DNA of 64,000 nt from NCBI GenBank assembly GCA_951799425.1, contig OX637399.1, positions 31,804,701 to 31,868,700 of the forward strand, written 5' to 3'. Shown here piece after piece: positions 1 to 10,677 of this stretch. Within the stretch, counting starts at the first letter, position 1; each line of letters begins with the position of its first letter. A program made the position numbers and the translations under genes. This DNA comes from Ilex aquifolium (lineage: Eukaryota; Streptophyta; Magnoliopsida; Aquifoliales; Aquifoliaceae). Below the pieces are notes generated by a model that did not search any database, was not told the DNA's origin, and worked only from the letters and a program-made list of their open reading frames with translations.

Positions 1-256
1 ACCTTTAAAGATTAAATTTTTTACATTGGACTTTCAATATATCAAAAGTGTTGCAATATGACATTTCTGTTAACTTTCATTATTTTTTTCGTCAAAAGCT
101 AACCTATTGAGACTGATGAAAAACTAATGAAAAGCTAAAAGAATGATCACATTGTAATATTTTTGATACATTGAATGTATAATGTGAGAAATTAATTTTT
201 GAGAGTACAAAATAAAAATCTTAAAATCTTTCAAGGTATAAAGTGTGATTCACCCT
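1..256. repeat. MITE with long terminal inverted repeats, left end cut by window edge
   Basis: The right end reads, on the minus strand, AGGGTGAATCACACTT, and the following ~100 bases (TATCAAAAATATTACAATGTG) are inverted copies of positions ~25-65. There is no coding capacity. The form resembles Mutator-type MITEs. It ends 28 bp upstream of the TATA box of the P450 pseudogene at 330. The left end cannot be confirmed because it meets the window edge. Confidence 0.55.
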
Positions 257-283
257 AAAATAAAACAATATAGTTTCGTCTCA

Positions 284-290
284 TATAAAC
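284..290 (+). promoter_or_regulatory. TATA box of the P450 copy at 330
   Basis: TATAAAC lies about 40 bp before the ATG at 330. The following ACATCACTGCATAG is also found after the TATA box of the inverted paralogue at 5288-7158, so the core promoter was duplicated together with the gene. Confidence 0.6.
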
Positions 291-329
291 ATCACTGCAT
301 AGTCAACATTGTAGTTTGAGGTTTCAGCC

Positions 330-2439
330 ATGGCCAACTACACCATTCTCTTCATCATTTTGCTTATCTCCACCATTCTTCTCCGAGTCCTCTTCAAGAG
401 TCGAAAGCCTCCCCTTCCACCGAGCCCGACAGCCCTTCCGATCATCGGTCACCTCCACCTTCTTGCTCCGATACCTCACCTAGCTCTTCACAAGCTCTCA
501 AAACGTTATGGACCCCTAATTCACATCTTCCTTGGCTCTGTCCCTTGTGTTGTGGCTTCCTCACCTGAAATGGCCAAAGAGGTCCTCAAAACCAATGAAT
601 CTTCGTTTTTGAACCGACCTTCAGTTTCTGCTATTGACTACATAAATTATGGCTTACAAGATTTTGCTTTTGGCCCTTGTGGACCTTACTGGAAGTTCAT
701 GAAGAAACTATGCATATTGGAACTTCTTGGTGGCCGAACACTTGATCTTCTCCATCCTGTTAGACGCGAAGAGATTCAACGTTTTATCGCATTATTATTG
801 AAAAAAGCCACAGCTGGTGAGTCAATTGATGTTGGAGGAGAGCTTATAAAGGTGGCAAACAATGTGATATCAAGAATGTTAATGAGCAAGAGATGTTCTG
901 AGAATGAGGATGATGCTAGTCAGATTAGGAAGTTAATGCAAGAGATAAAGGAACTCCCGGGAAAGTTTAATTTGTTTGAATACATATGGTTTTGTAAGAG
1001 TTTGAGTTTGCAAGGATTCAGAAAACGGCTCAGGAATGTTCGAGACAATTACCATGACATGATGGAGAGGATCATAAAGGAACATCAAGAGGCAAGGAGG
1101 AAGAGGAAAGAAAGTGGTGGTGCAAGTGATGTGGTTAAAGATTTGCTTCATATTTTACTTGACATTTCAGAAGATCAGAGCTCAGAGATGAGACTCACCA
1201 AAGAGGACATCAAGGCCTTCATCCTGGTAATCTATCATCTTTGAAAATTTATACTTCATTGACGTAATTTATAAGCCAAAAAAAAAGGATATGTCACTGA
1301 ACAAGGCTGATTTGTGAGTCGAGCTCGTGAACACCATGTCACAATGAAATAACGTTATCCTTATATTCATTAAATTTTTTGAGAACACAATCAGGCTAAT
1401 AGATGATCATTGCTTTTGAAAATAGTAGAATTCATCTCAATTGTCATTAGTGGTATTAGTTGATCAGTGATTGAAGTACCTGAGCCAAGCAGTTTTCCAA
1501 TTTCAAAGAAGAAAAATTGAAGATCATGGTGAAATATTAGGCCTTATTTATTCTCTTGTTATAAGAAATGCATATTAGATGTGTTTTGATGTAACCATGA
1601 GTTAGTTTTGCAGGCCACAGTGATGAAATTTAGAATTTGAGACCAATTTTACATTTATTCCAACGCTTAGTCGAGCATTATTTATGTTGTTCAAACAATT
1701 AACATTTTATTATGTAGACTGAGACAATTGGTGCAATTTCTTGAAACAAGTTTGGAGAAAATTATGATCCAATTTAAAGGAGACTCTGATTCTTTCGACA
1801 TACAGGATGTATTTGCTACTGGTACGGACACATCTGCCATTACAATTGAGTGGGCACTGGCAGAGTTGATCAACCATCCATGTATAATGGAGAAAGCACA
1901 ACAAGAGATTGATTATGTGGTTGGAAATAAGAGACTAGTAGAGGAATCAGATATTCCAAATCTTCCCTACCTTCAGGCCATTGTCAAGGAAACATTAAGG
2001 CTTCACCCTGCTGGCCCTCTAATCATTAGGGAGTAACTGAAGATTGCACCATCTCGGGTTATCGGATTCTGGCAAAGACTAGACTCTTCGTCAATTTGTG
2101 GCTATCGGAAGAGACCCGAACTACTGGAAAAACCCACTTGAGTTTCGACCAGAGAGGTTTGTTAATGAAGAAGAGGATGGAAAGAGCAAGTCTGATGTGA
2201 GGGGACAACATTTTTATCTGTTGCCGTTCGGGAGTGGCCGGAGAGGATGCCCCGGAATTTCACTAGCGTTACAGGTGGTTCAAACAAGCCTTGCTGCTAT
2301 GCTTCAGTGCTTTGAATGGAAGGTCGGTGCTGGAGGAAATGATACTGTGGACATGGAAGAAGGACCTGGTTTCACAGTTCCAAGGGCTCATCCATTAGTT
2401 TGTGTTCCAATGCCAAGGATCTGTTTCCATAAAAACTAG
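330..2439 (+). pseudogene. CYP93A-like cytochrome P450 pseudogene (copy 1)
   Basis: This is a two-exon P450 gene. Exon 1 is 330-1226 (299 codons: membrane anchor, PPSP hinge, ending ...AFIL) with donor CTG|GTAATC. The intron is 1227-1805. Exon 2 is 1806-2439 after acceptor ACATACAG. Exon 2 keeps the I-helix motif ATGTDTS, the ExxR motif in KETLRLHP and the haem-binding [11 protein letters not shown], and matches CYP93A proteins throughout. Relative to the intact paralogues it has lost one base after ...IIRE (near 2033-2036, giving an immediate stop) and one more in the VNLWAIGRDP segment (near 2095-2103), so residues between are read out of frame. It is inverted relative to the other copies, and its intron shares stretches with that of the 5288-7158 gene, its closest relative here. 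It is either a recent pseudogene or affected by two assembly errors. Confidence 0.85.
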
Positions 2440-2462
2440 CCGACCTAATTCATTAGAGCCAT

Positions 2463-2511
2463 TAGATTAGTTTTGTGAGCCCAAATGAGATTAGTTTTGT
2501 GAGCCCAAATG
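2463..2511 (+). repeat. 24-bp tandem duplication in the 3' flank
   Basis: The unit GATTAGTTTTGTGAGCCCAA occurs twice back to back just after the pseudogene's stop region. It probably arose by slippage and has no coding meaning. Confidence 0.8.
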
Positions 2512-2779
2512 TTTTATGGAGTATGTTACACAGAATCAAGTATATTGAAGTTGACGGAAGAAGCTTCATTGCTTCACTTTTTTTCATGATTTTTTTATAC
2601 TTTATCATTTTTTTCAATCAATGGTTGCGAATTTTTAAAATAAAAATCAACGGCCCATATAATTTTTCGACACAATACCTCCAGCGTACCATAGTGTTAC
2701 CCCTAATTCAATGACTATATATAGTAATAATAGATTTTCAAATTAGGATTTTATGGTATTACTTAGACATCTATATCTA

Positions 2780-3181
2780 TCTATATTGCTTATAAATGTG
2801 ATGAAAAACGTTTGATTTCTTTTTTCATTCATATTTAATAATGTTAAGGCAATTACACTCCACATATCCTTGTTAATGTCATCATTTTTCTTTCCATGTC
2901 CTAGTCTTTTTTATGATATAACATTAGGTCTCTAACCATTCGATCTACTTATTCTTATAGCTTTAGGTCTTTAATTACAATAGTAACTCTAATAACTCAA
3001 ATTACTGTGTAATACATGTACAAATTAATAACTAGGTTTAGGTAAAAAAAAAAAGAATTAATTCTCCAACACATTATTTATTAATTCAATTCAATTACAC
3101 TTATAATCTATATTTTTAATAATTTTAACAAACAAAAATTAATTAAATACGTTACATGTAATGCACGTTGTGTATTACTAG
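2780..3181 (+). mobile_element. Short non-autonomous Helitron (putative)
   Basis: The left end is A|TCTATATTGCTTATAAATG. The right end is a 9-bp hairpin (GTAATGCAC-GTT-GTGTATTAC, 3158-3178) overlapping a terminal CTAG (3178-3181). These are the expected Helitron 5' TC and 3' hairpin-CTRR features. The base after CTAG is C rather than T, which weakens the call. It is non-coding and AT-rich. Confidence 0.5.
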
Positions 3182-4431
3182 CCTAATTTTTATGAAATCA
3201 ATTATATCCTTATACTTTCATATAATTTTTATTTTTATACGTAATTTGACTTTCAAGTTCTTTTGAACTCTTTTGTAAGTAGTATTTGATTTCTAAATTT
3301 TTTTGGACTCGTTTATAAGTAATCCACTAATATAAAAATTTTCATATGTATGCCTATATATATATGAAGAAAGAAAGACAAATCTATATTATATTATTAT
3401 ATACATATAGTTATCAAATTAAATTCTAAGATTAAATATATGTTATATTTAATTTTTTTTTTCCAATAATTAGGTTTAACAAGAAATAAAATATAGATTA
3501 AGTTTTTGACACCAAATTTATTATTTAATTTAATTACACATAAAATTTATATTTTCATATATTCAACAAAAGAATTATTATTTAAATTGTTCACTTGCAA
3601 TGTGCACGTCGTGCATTGATAGTATATACAAATGCATACATGTAAGAAAATTATTATTAATTATGTTGAGCACAAAACTAAAATGATTTTTAAAATAGAA
3701 TTCATATTCAAAATTAGTCAATCATGTAGAGTAGTCATTTTTGACAACTAAAAAATGTTTCAAAATTTTATGAATGCTGCTAACAGTCAAATGATGTGGG
3801 TGAACTCTCAATGTAATGCCAATTCATGTGGCACATAATAAGGTCACTTTCATTATTATTCTTCTGCCTTAACCTGTTTTTGAATAGAATATTGCAACGT
3901 GTTATGTTCGGATTGTATGATTTTTGAAATGTATTATTTTAAGGTATTTCTTATTCATGTCATATTTATGTAATATGTAAACAAAAGTTATAAGATTTAA
4001 ACCCTTTAATTTTGTCCCCATCAAATCTACTACCGCTAAGTTTTTCACAAGCGAAAAATTCAGTGGCGCGCATCGTAGCAAATATCAAATGAAAACACAT
4101 TTGATTTTGTAAACACTAAACAAACAAGCCACAAAAAAAAAAAAAAAAACAAACAAACAAAGAATAAGTTGTTGTCTTCTCACAATACCAGTTCAATGGA
4201 TTTGTCAAGCCAAAATCAAGTTATTCAGCTTTGGAACTAACCCTAGTTGTTGGGAGCTAATGTAAAACAAGTGACAGTAAATTATGTGGAGCGAGAAAAC
4301 CGTTGTGCATTCAAAACGCAACAGAAGGGTACAAAGTGATAGTAAAAGAAAAATGAGCCGGATTTAAAATTAAGAGGGATCAATGCCGTTTAGTCCGGAT
4401 CGAGAAAATGATCAAGACTCAACTTCTACAA
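3182..4431. other. AT-rich intergenic stretch with a second, decayed Helitron-like 3' end
   Basis: Positions ~3470-3622 repeat the 3' part of the preceding Helitron-like element (the stretch starting AGGTTTA and the TTTAATTTAATTACAC core) and end in a hairpin AATGTGCAC-GTC-GTGCATT followed by ATAG|T. A poly(A) run lies at ~4133-4149. I see no gene in the rest. Confidence 0.45.
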
Positions 4432-4830
4432 CATGTTTTCGGCTGGAAGGAACACATCTAACATTACAATTGAGTGGGAACTTGCAGTGCTAATCAACCA
4501 TCCAAATACAGTGATTCAAACAATACAAGAGATTTATTTTGTGGTTGGAAAAAAACAAACTTATAAGGGAATCATATATTTAAACATTCCATGCCTTCAA
4601 GCCATTGTTAAGGAAACATTAAGGCTTCACCCCGCTGGCCCATTAATCAATAGGGATCGATTATGTCCTTTGCAGCTGAACATTACTAGATTTTGGCAAA
4701 AACCCGACTCTTCGTTAACCCGTGGGCTATCGACTGGGACATGAACTAGTAGAAAAATCCGCTTGAGTTTCAACCAGAGAGATTTGTTAATGGAAAAGGA
4801 GATAAAAAGATCAAGTTGGGGGTGACACCA
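4432..4830 (+). pseudogene. CYP93A-like exon-2 relic (copy 2)
   Basis: From 4432 the translation runs MFSAGRNTSNITIEWELAVL, the degraded I-helix start of P450 exon 2, through [15 protein letters not shown] (ExxR intact). It then leaves frame near 4660 and can be followed as [16 protein letters not shown]-like residues to ~4825. The haem-binding end and all of exon 1 are absent. The I-helix acid/Thr pair is altered (GRNTS instead of GTDTS). It is an old partial duplicate with the same orientation as copy 1. Confidence 0.85.
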
Positions 4831-5056
4831 ACTCGTGAACTTAGCCGATACAAAGTTATACGATAGCACCCAATTTTTCTGCTTCGGTAGTTCGGTCTAT
4901 AATTTCTCATTCATGGACGTTGATAAGATCAATCCATTTAGCAGCACCTTAAGATGACATAGCGTTAAAGTTAAGGGAGAGGTTCAAACGAGGAAAGACT
5001 TACGTAGGCCCCAGCTGGCCATGATGGACGGCCAGAGAGAAAGTTTAAAATGGCTA

Positions 5057-5087
<31 letters not shown>

Positions 5088-5287
5088 GGAAGATAAATAA
5101 TTTTATTGATTCAAAGACGTAGATATCACAATGAAGCTTAAAACATCTAACAGAATATACATAATATGTTCACGAAGGTAACTGGCACAAAGCAGACAGC
5201 CTAATCCAATCCAGCCCATTTAACATCAAGTAACATAATATTGGGCAGAGACATCAACTTAAGCCATTATTAGCAAATGGCCTAGCA
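4831..5287. other. Intergenic stretch with TA/T tract and a LINE-like 3' tail
   Basis: A (TA)n-poly(T) tract lies at ~5051-5089. Read on the minus strand, the sequence just before the poly(A) is CAATAAAATTATTTATCTTCC, similar to the end of the better-supported non-LTR insertion at 17267-17811. The interval 5090-5287 is therefore either the natural 3' UTR of the P450 at 5288-7158 or the tail of a truncated non-LTR element. No target duplication was identified. Confidence 0.35.
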
Positions 5288-7158
5288 CTAATTAACTAAT
5301 CCCGCCCATCCAGAGGGAAATGGATTGAGCCTAGCCACTGGAACACAGAGCAAAGGATGAGCTCTTGGAACAGTGAAACCAGGTCCCTCTTCCATGTCCA
5401 CACTTCCATTTCCTCCAGCACCAACCTTCCATTCAAAGCACTGAATCATAGTAGCAAGACTTGTTTGAACCACCTTTAACGCTAGTGAAATTCCGGGGCA
5501 TCCTCTCCGACCACTCCCGAATGGCAACAAATGAAAATGTTGTCCCCTCACATCCAACTGGCTCCTTCCATCCTCTTCTCCATAAAAAAACCTATCTGGT
5601 TGAAACTCAAGCGGGTATTTCCAGTAGTTCGGGTCATGGTTGATAGACCATATATTAACAATGAGTCTGGTGTTTGCCGGAATCAGATAACCACCGACAG
5701 TGCAATCTTGTGTTGACTCCCTAAGGGTTAACGGGGCAGCGGGGTGCAGCCTTAATGTTTCCTTGACAATGGCTTGAAGGTAGGGAAGGTTTGCAATATC
5801 TGATTCTTCTACTGGTCTCTTCTTTCCAACCACAGAATCAATCTCTTGTTGTGCTTTCTCCATTATATTTGGATGGTTGATTAGCTCTGCTAGTGCCCAC
5901 TCAATTGTAATGGCAGTTGTGTCTGTACCACCAAAAAATATACCCTGTATGTAGAAAGAATATAAGTCTCTTTTACATTAATGGATCATAATTTTCTCCA
6001 ATTTTTTTTTTTAATAATTAATGCACCAATTGTCTCAACCTACATACAAAAATGTTAACTATATGAACAACATAAATAATGCTTAACTACGACATTGAAA
6101 CACATAAAATCTTTCTAAAATTTTAAAATAACTATCCGTGTCACATCGGCCGACAAAACTACAGTCATTTATTCATCAAGATACATGTAATATGCATTTC
6201 TTATAACAAGAGAAAAAACTTAAAATTGTCCAAAACGATAGATTACCAGGATGAAGGACTTGATGTTCTCTTTGGTGAGTCTCATCTCTGAGGTCTCATC
6301 TTCAGAAATGTCAAGTAAAATATCAAGCAGATCTTTCACCACATCACTTCCACCACCACTTTTCTTCCTCTTCCTCTTCCTCCTTGCCTCTTCATGTTCC
6401 CTTATGATTCTCTCCATCATCTCATTGTAGGTGTCGCGAACGTGCCTGAGCCTCTTTCTGAATCCCTGCAAATCCAAATTCTTACAGAACCATATAAACT
6501 CAGACAAATCAAACTTCCCCAAGAGTTCACTTATCTCTTGAATCAGCGTCCTAATCTGACCTGCCTCATCCTCATTCTCAGAACATCTCTTGCTCATTAT
6601 CATTCTTGATATTTCATTGGTAGTTAGGTTTATAAGCTCTCCTCCAACATCAACTGCCTCACTAGCTGTGGATTTTTTCGATAGTAATTCAATAAAACGT
6701 TGAATCTCATCTCGTCTAACCAAATGGAGAAGGTCTAGCGTTCGACCACCAAGAAGTTCCGACATGCTTAGTTTCTTCATGAACCTCCAGTAAGGTCCAT
6801 AAGGTCCAAAAACAAAATCCTGTGAGCCATAATTTATGTAGTCAACAGCAGCAACTGGGGGTCGGTTCAAAAATGAAGATTCATTGTTTTTTAGGATCTC
6901 TTTGGCCATTTCAGGTGAGGAAGCCACAACACAAGGGACAGAGCCAAAGAAGATGTGAATTAAGGGTCCATAACGTTTTGAGAGCTTGTGAAGAGCTTGG
7001 TGAGGTTTCGGAGAAAGAAGGTGGAGGTGACCGATGATCGGAAGGGATGTTGGGCTTGGAGGAAGATGAGACTTTCGACTCTTGAATAGAATTCGGAGAA
7101 GTATGGTGGAGACAAGCAAGATGAGGAAGAGAATGATATAGCTTTGGAAGTCGGCCAT
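5288..7158 (-). CDS. CYP93A-like: Cytochrome P450, CYP93A-like (copy 3), intact
   Basis: The minus-strand gene has exon 1 at 7158-6247 (304 codons), a 302-bp GT-AG intron at 6246-5945, and exon 2 at 5944-5288, giving 522 aa, normal for the family. An N-terminal membrane anchor (about residues 5-26) precedes a proline hinge ([12 protein letters not shown]). I-helix GGTDTT is at ~309-314, KETLR (ExxR) at ~365-370, PDRF near 420, and haem-binding [11 protein letters not shown] carries the cysteine ligand at ~453. It should be an ER-anchored, haem-thiolate, NADPH-P450-reductase-dependent monooxygenase. Similarity to CYP93A (e.g. legume 3,9-dihydroxypterocarpan 6a-hydroxylase) exceeds that to CYP93B flavone synthases. 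The substrate is unknown. It differs from its paralogues in the otherwise constant [13 protein letters not shown] segment, which reads [13 protein letters not shown]. Confidence 0.9.
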
Positions 7159-7208
7159 TGCTGAAACTTCAAAAAAATTATACCTCCAATCTTGGCTATG
7201 CAGTGATG

Positions 7209-7216
7209 TTTATATA
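7209..7216 (-). promoter_or_regulatory. TATA box of the P450 at 5288-7158
   Basis: TATATAAA on the minus strand lies about 50 bp upstream of the ATG. It is followed by ACATCACTGCATAG, identical to the copy-1 promoter. Confidence 0.6.
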
Positions 7217-7319
7217 GTACATAAAGTTCTGATGCTTTATTATTAGTTTCATTCGTTTTTTTTAGGTTGAATTTTGACAAATTTTTGGGTCAAGTTGTGA
7301 GGGATTTTTATCGAATACC

Positions 7320-8200
7320 CTAATTGATGATGCACAAAATTATATTGTGCAAGATCAACAGTCAAGAATATGAACGGAGACAATCAATGAGCAATAAACA
7401 GACAATTAATGGTAAAGTAGTAAATAATAAATAACGGATCAACACAAGAGATTTATAGTGGTTCGGTCTCGGATGACCTACGTCCACTCTCTGGAATGGC
7501 AGCGATGGCCGGTCTTCTTTATTGATGAATAAGAGTCACCGGACGGTGTAAATCGGAGTTACAGTGCTTCTAAAAAGGGAGAGCAATGTGTAGGAGGGTA
7601 AGTGTAGGGGTTTGAAGGCGTGTAGAGGTTTTCCAGGTCTGTCCTTCATATGGAGAGGACTTACATTTATATAGGTTGGGAGAGGCGGTGAGACGGTCAC
7701 CATAATTTAGTAAATACAGTTATGATAGGACTCTACCATTTTGAAAAGTTCTATTTAGGTAGGACTTGATCTTCTCAATCTTCATTCCCGTATTCTCTTC
7801 CTCGTGCTCCTATTCAGTCGGAGGAGGTCCTGAGCTGGACTGGGCTCATCCTTGATCTTGAGATTGGACCCGGAGTTCGTTTGGGCTCGCACTGAGGTGA
7901 AAGAGGACGAAGCAGGACGGACCAGGAGGGCCCCGCACTGGGCAGCGCCCAATGGGGCATAGTGGGCGGCGCCTATGAGAGGGGCATAGTGGGCGGCGCC
8001 CAGTGAGGGCTAGGTGGGCGGCGCCCATTTGGGTCATGAGTGTCCTGGAGCTCATCTTCTAATATTTTGGTGAATTGGGCTTGCAACGGGTTGACCCATC
8101 TCTGATTTGGGAGCCTCCTTCGGGCTTTCTTGGTTCATTTAAATTGGGCTCGATCCAGTCAATTTCGGACTCGTCATTTACCCCCCATGCCCCAAGCCTC
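7320..8200. repeat. LTR-like repetitive segment with GC-rich dyad repeats
   Basis: This block contains GGTTCGG...GACCTACGTCCACTC, a string I associate with LTRs of dicot retroelements, and ends in a CCCCCCATGCCCCAAG stretch. Positions 7938-8030 hold about four spaced copies of the palindrome-rich GGGCGGCGCC. The base composition is much more GC-rich than the surroundings. I could not define matching ends or a target duplication, so the assignment as an old LTR fragment is tentative. Confidence 0.35.
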
Positions 8201-8429
8201 TGATTTTTTACGAGAGGAAGGGGTTGAAGGCATGTGCTTCGTCTTCACTTGAGTGAGTAAAAATTTTCTTGTTTTTCACGGTGCTTTTTTATCTTCGAAG
8301 ACCTGCTGATTTTATCGATATCGGATATATATATATATTTCTTTTCAAAAAGTTTTGCCCACCATCTTTGACTTTTCTTACTCTTTTTTTTTTTTGTCTG
8401 CCTGCTGGGCGCCGCCGTGTATATCACCA
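8201..8429. other. Unassigned intergenic sequence
   Basis: T-rich sequence with a short (TA)n tract near 8327-8338. I see no coding or RNA feature. Confidence 0.4.
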
Positions 8430-9172
8430 TCAATTCCTGTAGTTCTCAATTAGAGCTTTATCTTCGTGGTTGTGGTCCTAGTTTGATGGCAATAATTTGA
8501 AGAATAATAATTTTGAGTGGTAAAAATTTGAACTAAATTAATGATCTAATAATGTGATGGTGATCGGAGAGGGAGGGGGAGAGGGAATTAATTGTGGCGG
8601 CCCAAACATCTCTAACCAATAAACTAAAAAAAAAAAAAAAGAACAATATTTTTCTCATTTCTTTTACATATTTGTTTTAGAATTGAGTAATGTTATTTGA
8701 ACTTAAAAATTTGACCTAATTTGTTGATATAATAATGTGACTTCATTAAAGCTATTGGATCAACACCGAGTTCTATTGTTTGATGAGACTCATTCAAAAC
8801 TTTAAAAAATCTTTCAAACTTATTGAGTAGGTCGATTCCTTCTTACGGTTTTAAATAAATATTCTCGTATTATATTCAGATTGTATCATTTTAGATTGTG
8901 TTTTTTTAAGTTTGTACTGTGTTTATGTTTGTTGATGCAAAATTTCGGGCAACCTTGCAATTGATCTTAAAACCATGACTCAAATTTTTGCTAAAATTAT
9001 CTCACACAATTAGAGGATTAAAAATCCAAAACAACAAAATACGTTCAAAGTTTAAGAATTTGATCGTTCCAATTGACGGTTCAAGAACTTAACAAAAATC
9101 ATATAAAAACTTCAATAATACAAAACATTATTTACCCGCAAACTTTAATCGATTGATATATAATAGAAATTA
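8430..9172. repeat. Duplicated P450 3'-flank, first copy (no gene attached)
   Basis: This block is nearly collinear with 13115-13563 plus 16870-17240, the 3' flank of the P450 at 17990-20813. Shared landmarks are TGTAGTTCTCAATTAGAGC, the GGGAGAGG run, TTGATGCAAAATTTCGGGC and ACACAATTAGAGGATTAAAAA. It lacks the Harbinger insertions of that copy and has no P450 next to it. It probably marks a lost tandem copy. Confidence 0.75.
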
Positions 9173-9361
9173 GGGAGAATTACCTGTCACTTAATCACTT
9201 AGACCCTGACATTTAAAATATTACACACAGATCATCTGAGGTTTATACGCACATAATACTTAGACTCCTGTTATTAATATATCCGTTAATAAATTACACC
9301 TAGAGCCCCTTGAAGTTTGTACACATATAATACTTAGACTTCTTAAATTTAAAATGTTATA

Positions 9362-9985
9362 CTTAGACCAAAAATATTCCAATCAAAGATAGAATATCAA
9401 ATATTTTAAATTTTACAATCAAAATTCATGTTCTATTCTATCATTTATTGAAATAAAATCAAAAATAAAAATTCAATTTTTTCTTAAAAAATTATAATTA
9501 GTATACAATTATATTATCTATTGGAATAAAACTAAAAAATCAAAAAATGGGTCTAAGTCATTATTAATAAAACATGAATTTTACAACCAAAATTCATGTT
9601 CTATTATATCATTTATTTAAATAAAATCAAAAATAAAAATCTAATTTTAAAAAAAAAAACATAATTAGTATACAATTATAATATCTATTAGAATAAAACT
9701 TAAAAAAATTAAACAATGGGTTAAATTGTAATGAACACAACATCTTTTAACTTCAATTGAGATAGTTTGGTATTTTAATTTGGTGTTTTAAACGACTAAA
9801 TTAAATTCCAATAGACAATATAATTGTATACTAATTATGATTTTTTAAGAAAATTTTGATTTTGGATTTTTGATTTTATTTCAATAAATGATACAATAGA
9901 ATATGAATTTTAATTGTAAAATTTAAATATTTGATATTCTATTTTTGATTGAAGTATTTTTTGTCTAAGTATAACATTTTAAACT
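9362..9985. repeat. Large AT-rich inverted repeat nested in the TIR element
   Basis: The left arm (AATCAAAGATAGAATATCAAATATTT...) and the right arm (complement ending near 9985) pair over most of their length. The left side also contains an internal direct repeat (CAAAATTCATGTTCTATT at ~9421 and ~9590). It is consistent with a palindromic MITE that partly duplicated. Confidence 0.6.
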
Positions 9986-10046
9986 TAAGTGGTCTAAGTA
10001 ATATATGTTTACAAAATTTAAAGGTCTAAATTAATTTATTAATGTA

Positions 10047-10548
10047 CTAGTTATTGCTTGTGTCTGAAGGCACAGTGTAATAAAAAATAGTAAACATATT
10101 TGTATTCATATCCAAAATTAAATTACAAATATAGAGAAGAGATAAATGAATTTAAGCATCGGTTTATAGTGGGGGTGAGAGGTGGTGGGCGACAGTGGTG
10201 GTGATAAGAGACGGTGACGGTTGTGGTGGGTGGCAATGACTGTGGTGGCGGTGATTGCGGCGGCGGCGCCGACGGTGGTGGTGGTGGTGGGGGTAGAGGT
10301 AGTGGTGGAGCGATTTCAAACACTATTATTTTTTTAAAGTATTTATGAAAAATAATTTCTAAAAGTACTTTTAAAAAATTACTCCAAACACACCCTTAGG
10401 ACCCTATTTTTTCTATTAAATTTAGGGTGTTAATATTAACCGTTAGATTAACTTTAAATTAAAATTTAAAGTGATCTCAACCACGAATAGCAAAAGTCAT
10501 TTTGTTTATCTTTTGATATTTGAATTGTAAGCTACTTTATTATATAGA
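10047..10548 (-). mobile_element. Non-autonomous Helitron, about 0.5 kb
   Basis: On the minus strand it starts A|TCTATATAATAAAGTAG (10548) and ends with hairpin CTGTGCCTTCAGACACA, then AGCAATAACTAG|T (10047). These are textbook Helitron ends in an AT target. It shares ends and internal sequence with 55222-55999. The middle (10160-10310) is a GGN-rich tract. It encodes nothing. Confidence 0.8.
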
Positions 10549-10677
10549 TATATTCATAGCAGGGGTCTAAGTGTTATGCGCGTACAAACTTTAGGGAGTC
10601 TGAGTGTAATACTTTAAATGTCAAGAAATCTAAGTGATTAAGTGACAAACTTCAAATGGTGTGAGTGTAATTCTCCC

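Larger units (their letters stand above)
9173..10677. mobile_element. TIR element, about 1.5 kb, Mutator-like form, non-coding
   Basis: The ends are inverted copies: GGGAGAATTAC at 9173 and its complement GTAATTCTCCC ending at 10677. Sub-terminal pairs also match, such as GTCACTTAATCACTTAGA and the TTTGTACGC..ATAA..CTTAGAC block. A second inner palindrome spans ~9362-9985, and a Helitron lies inside at 10047-10548. No transposase is visible. I could not find a clear target duplication. A homologous element occupies 49090-50483. Confidence 0.65.
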
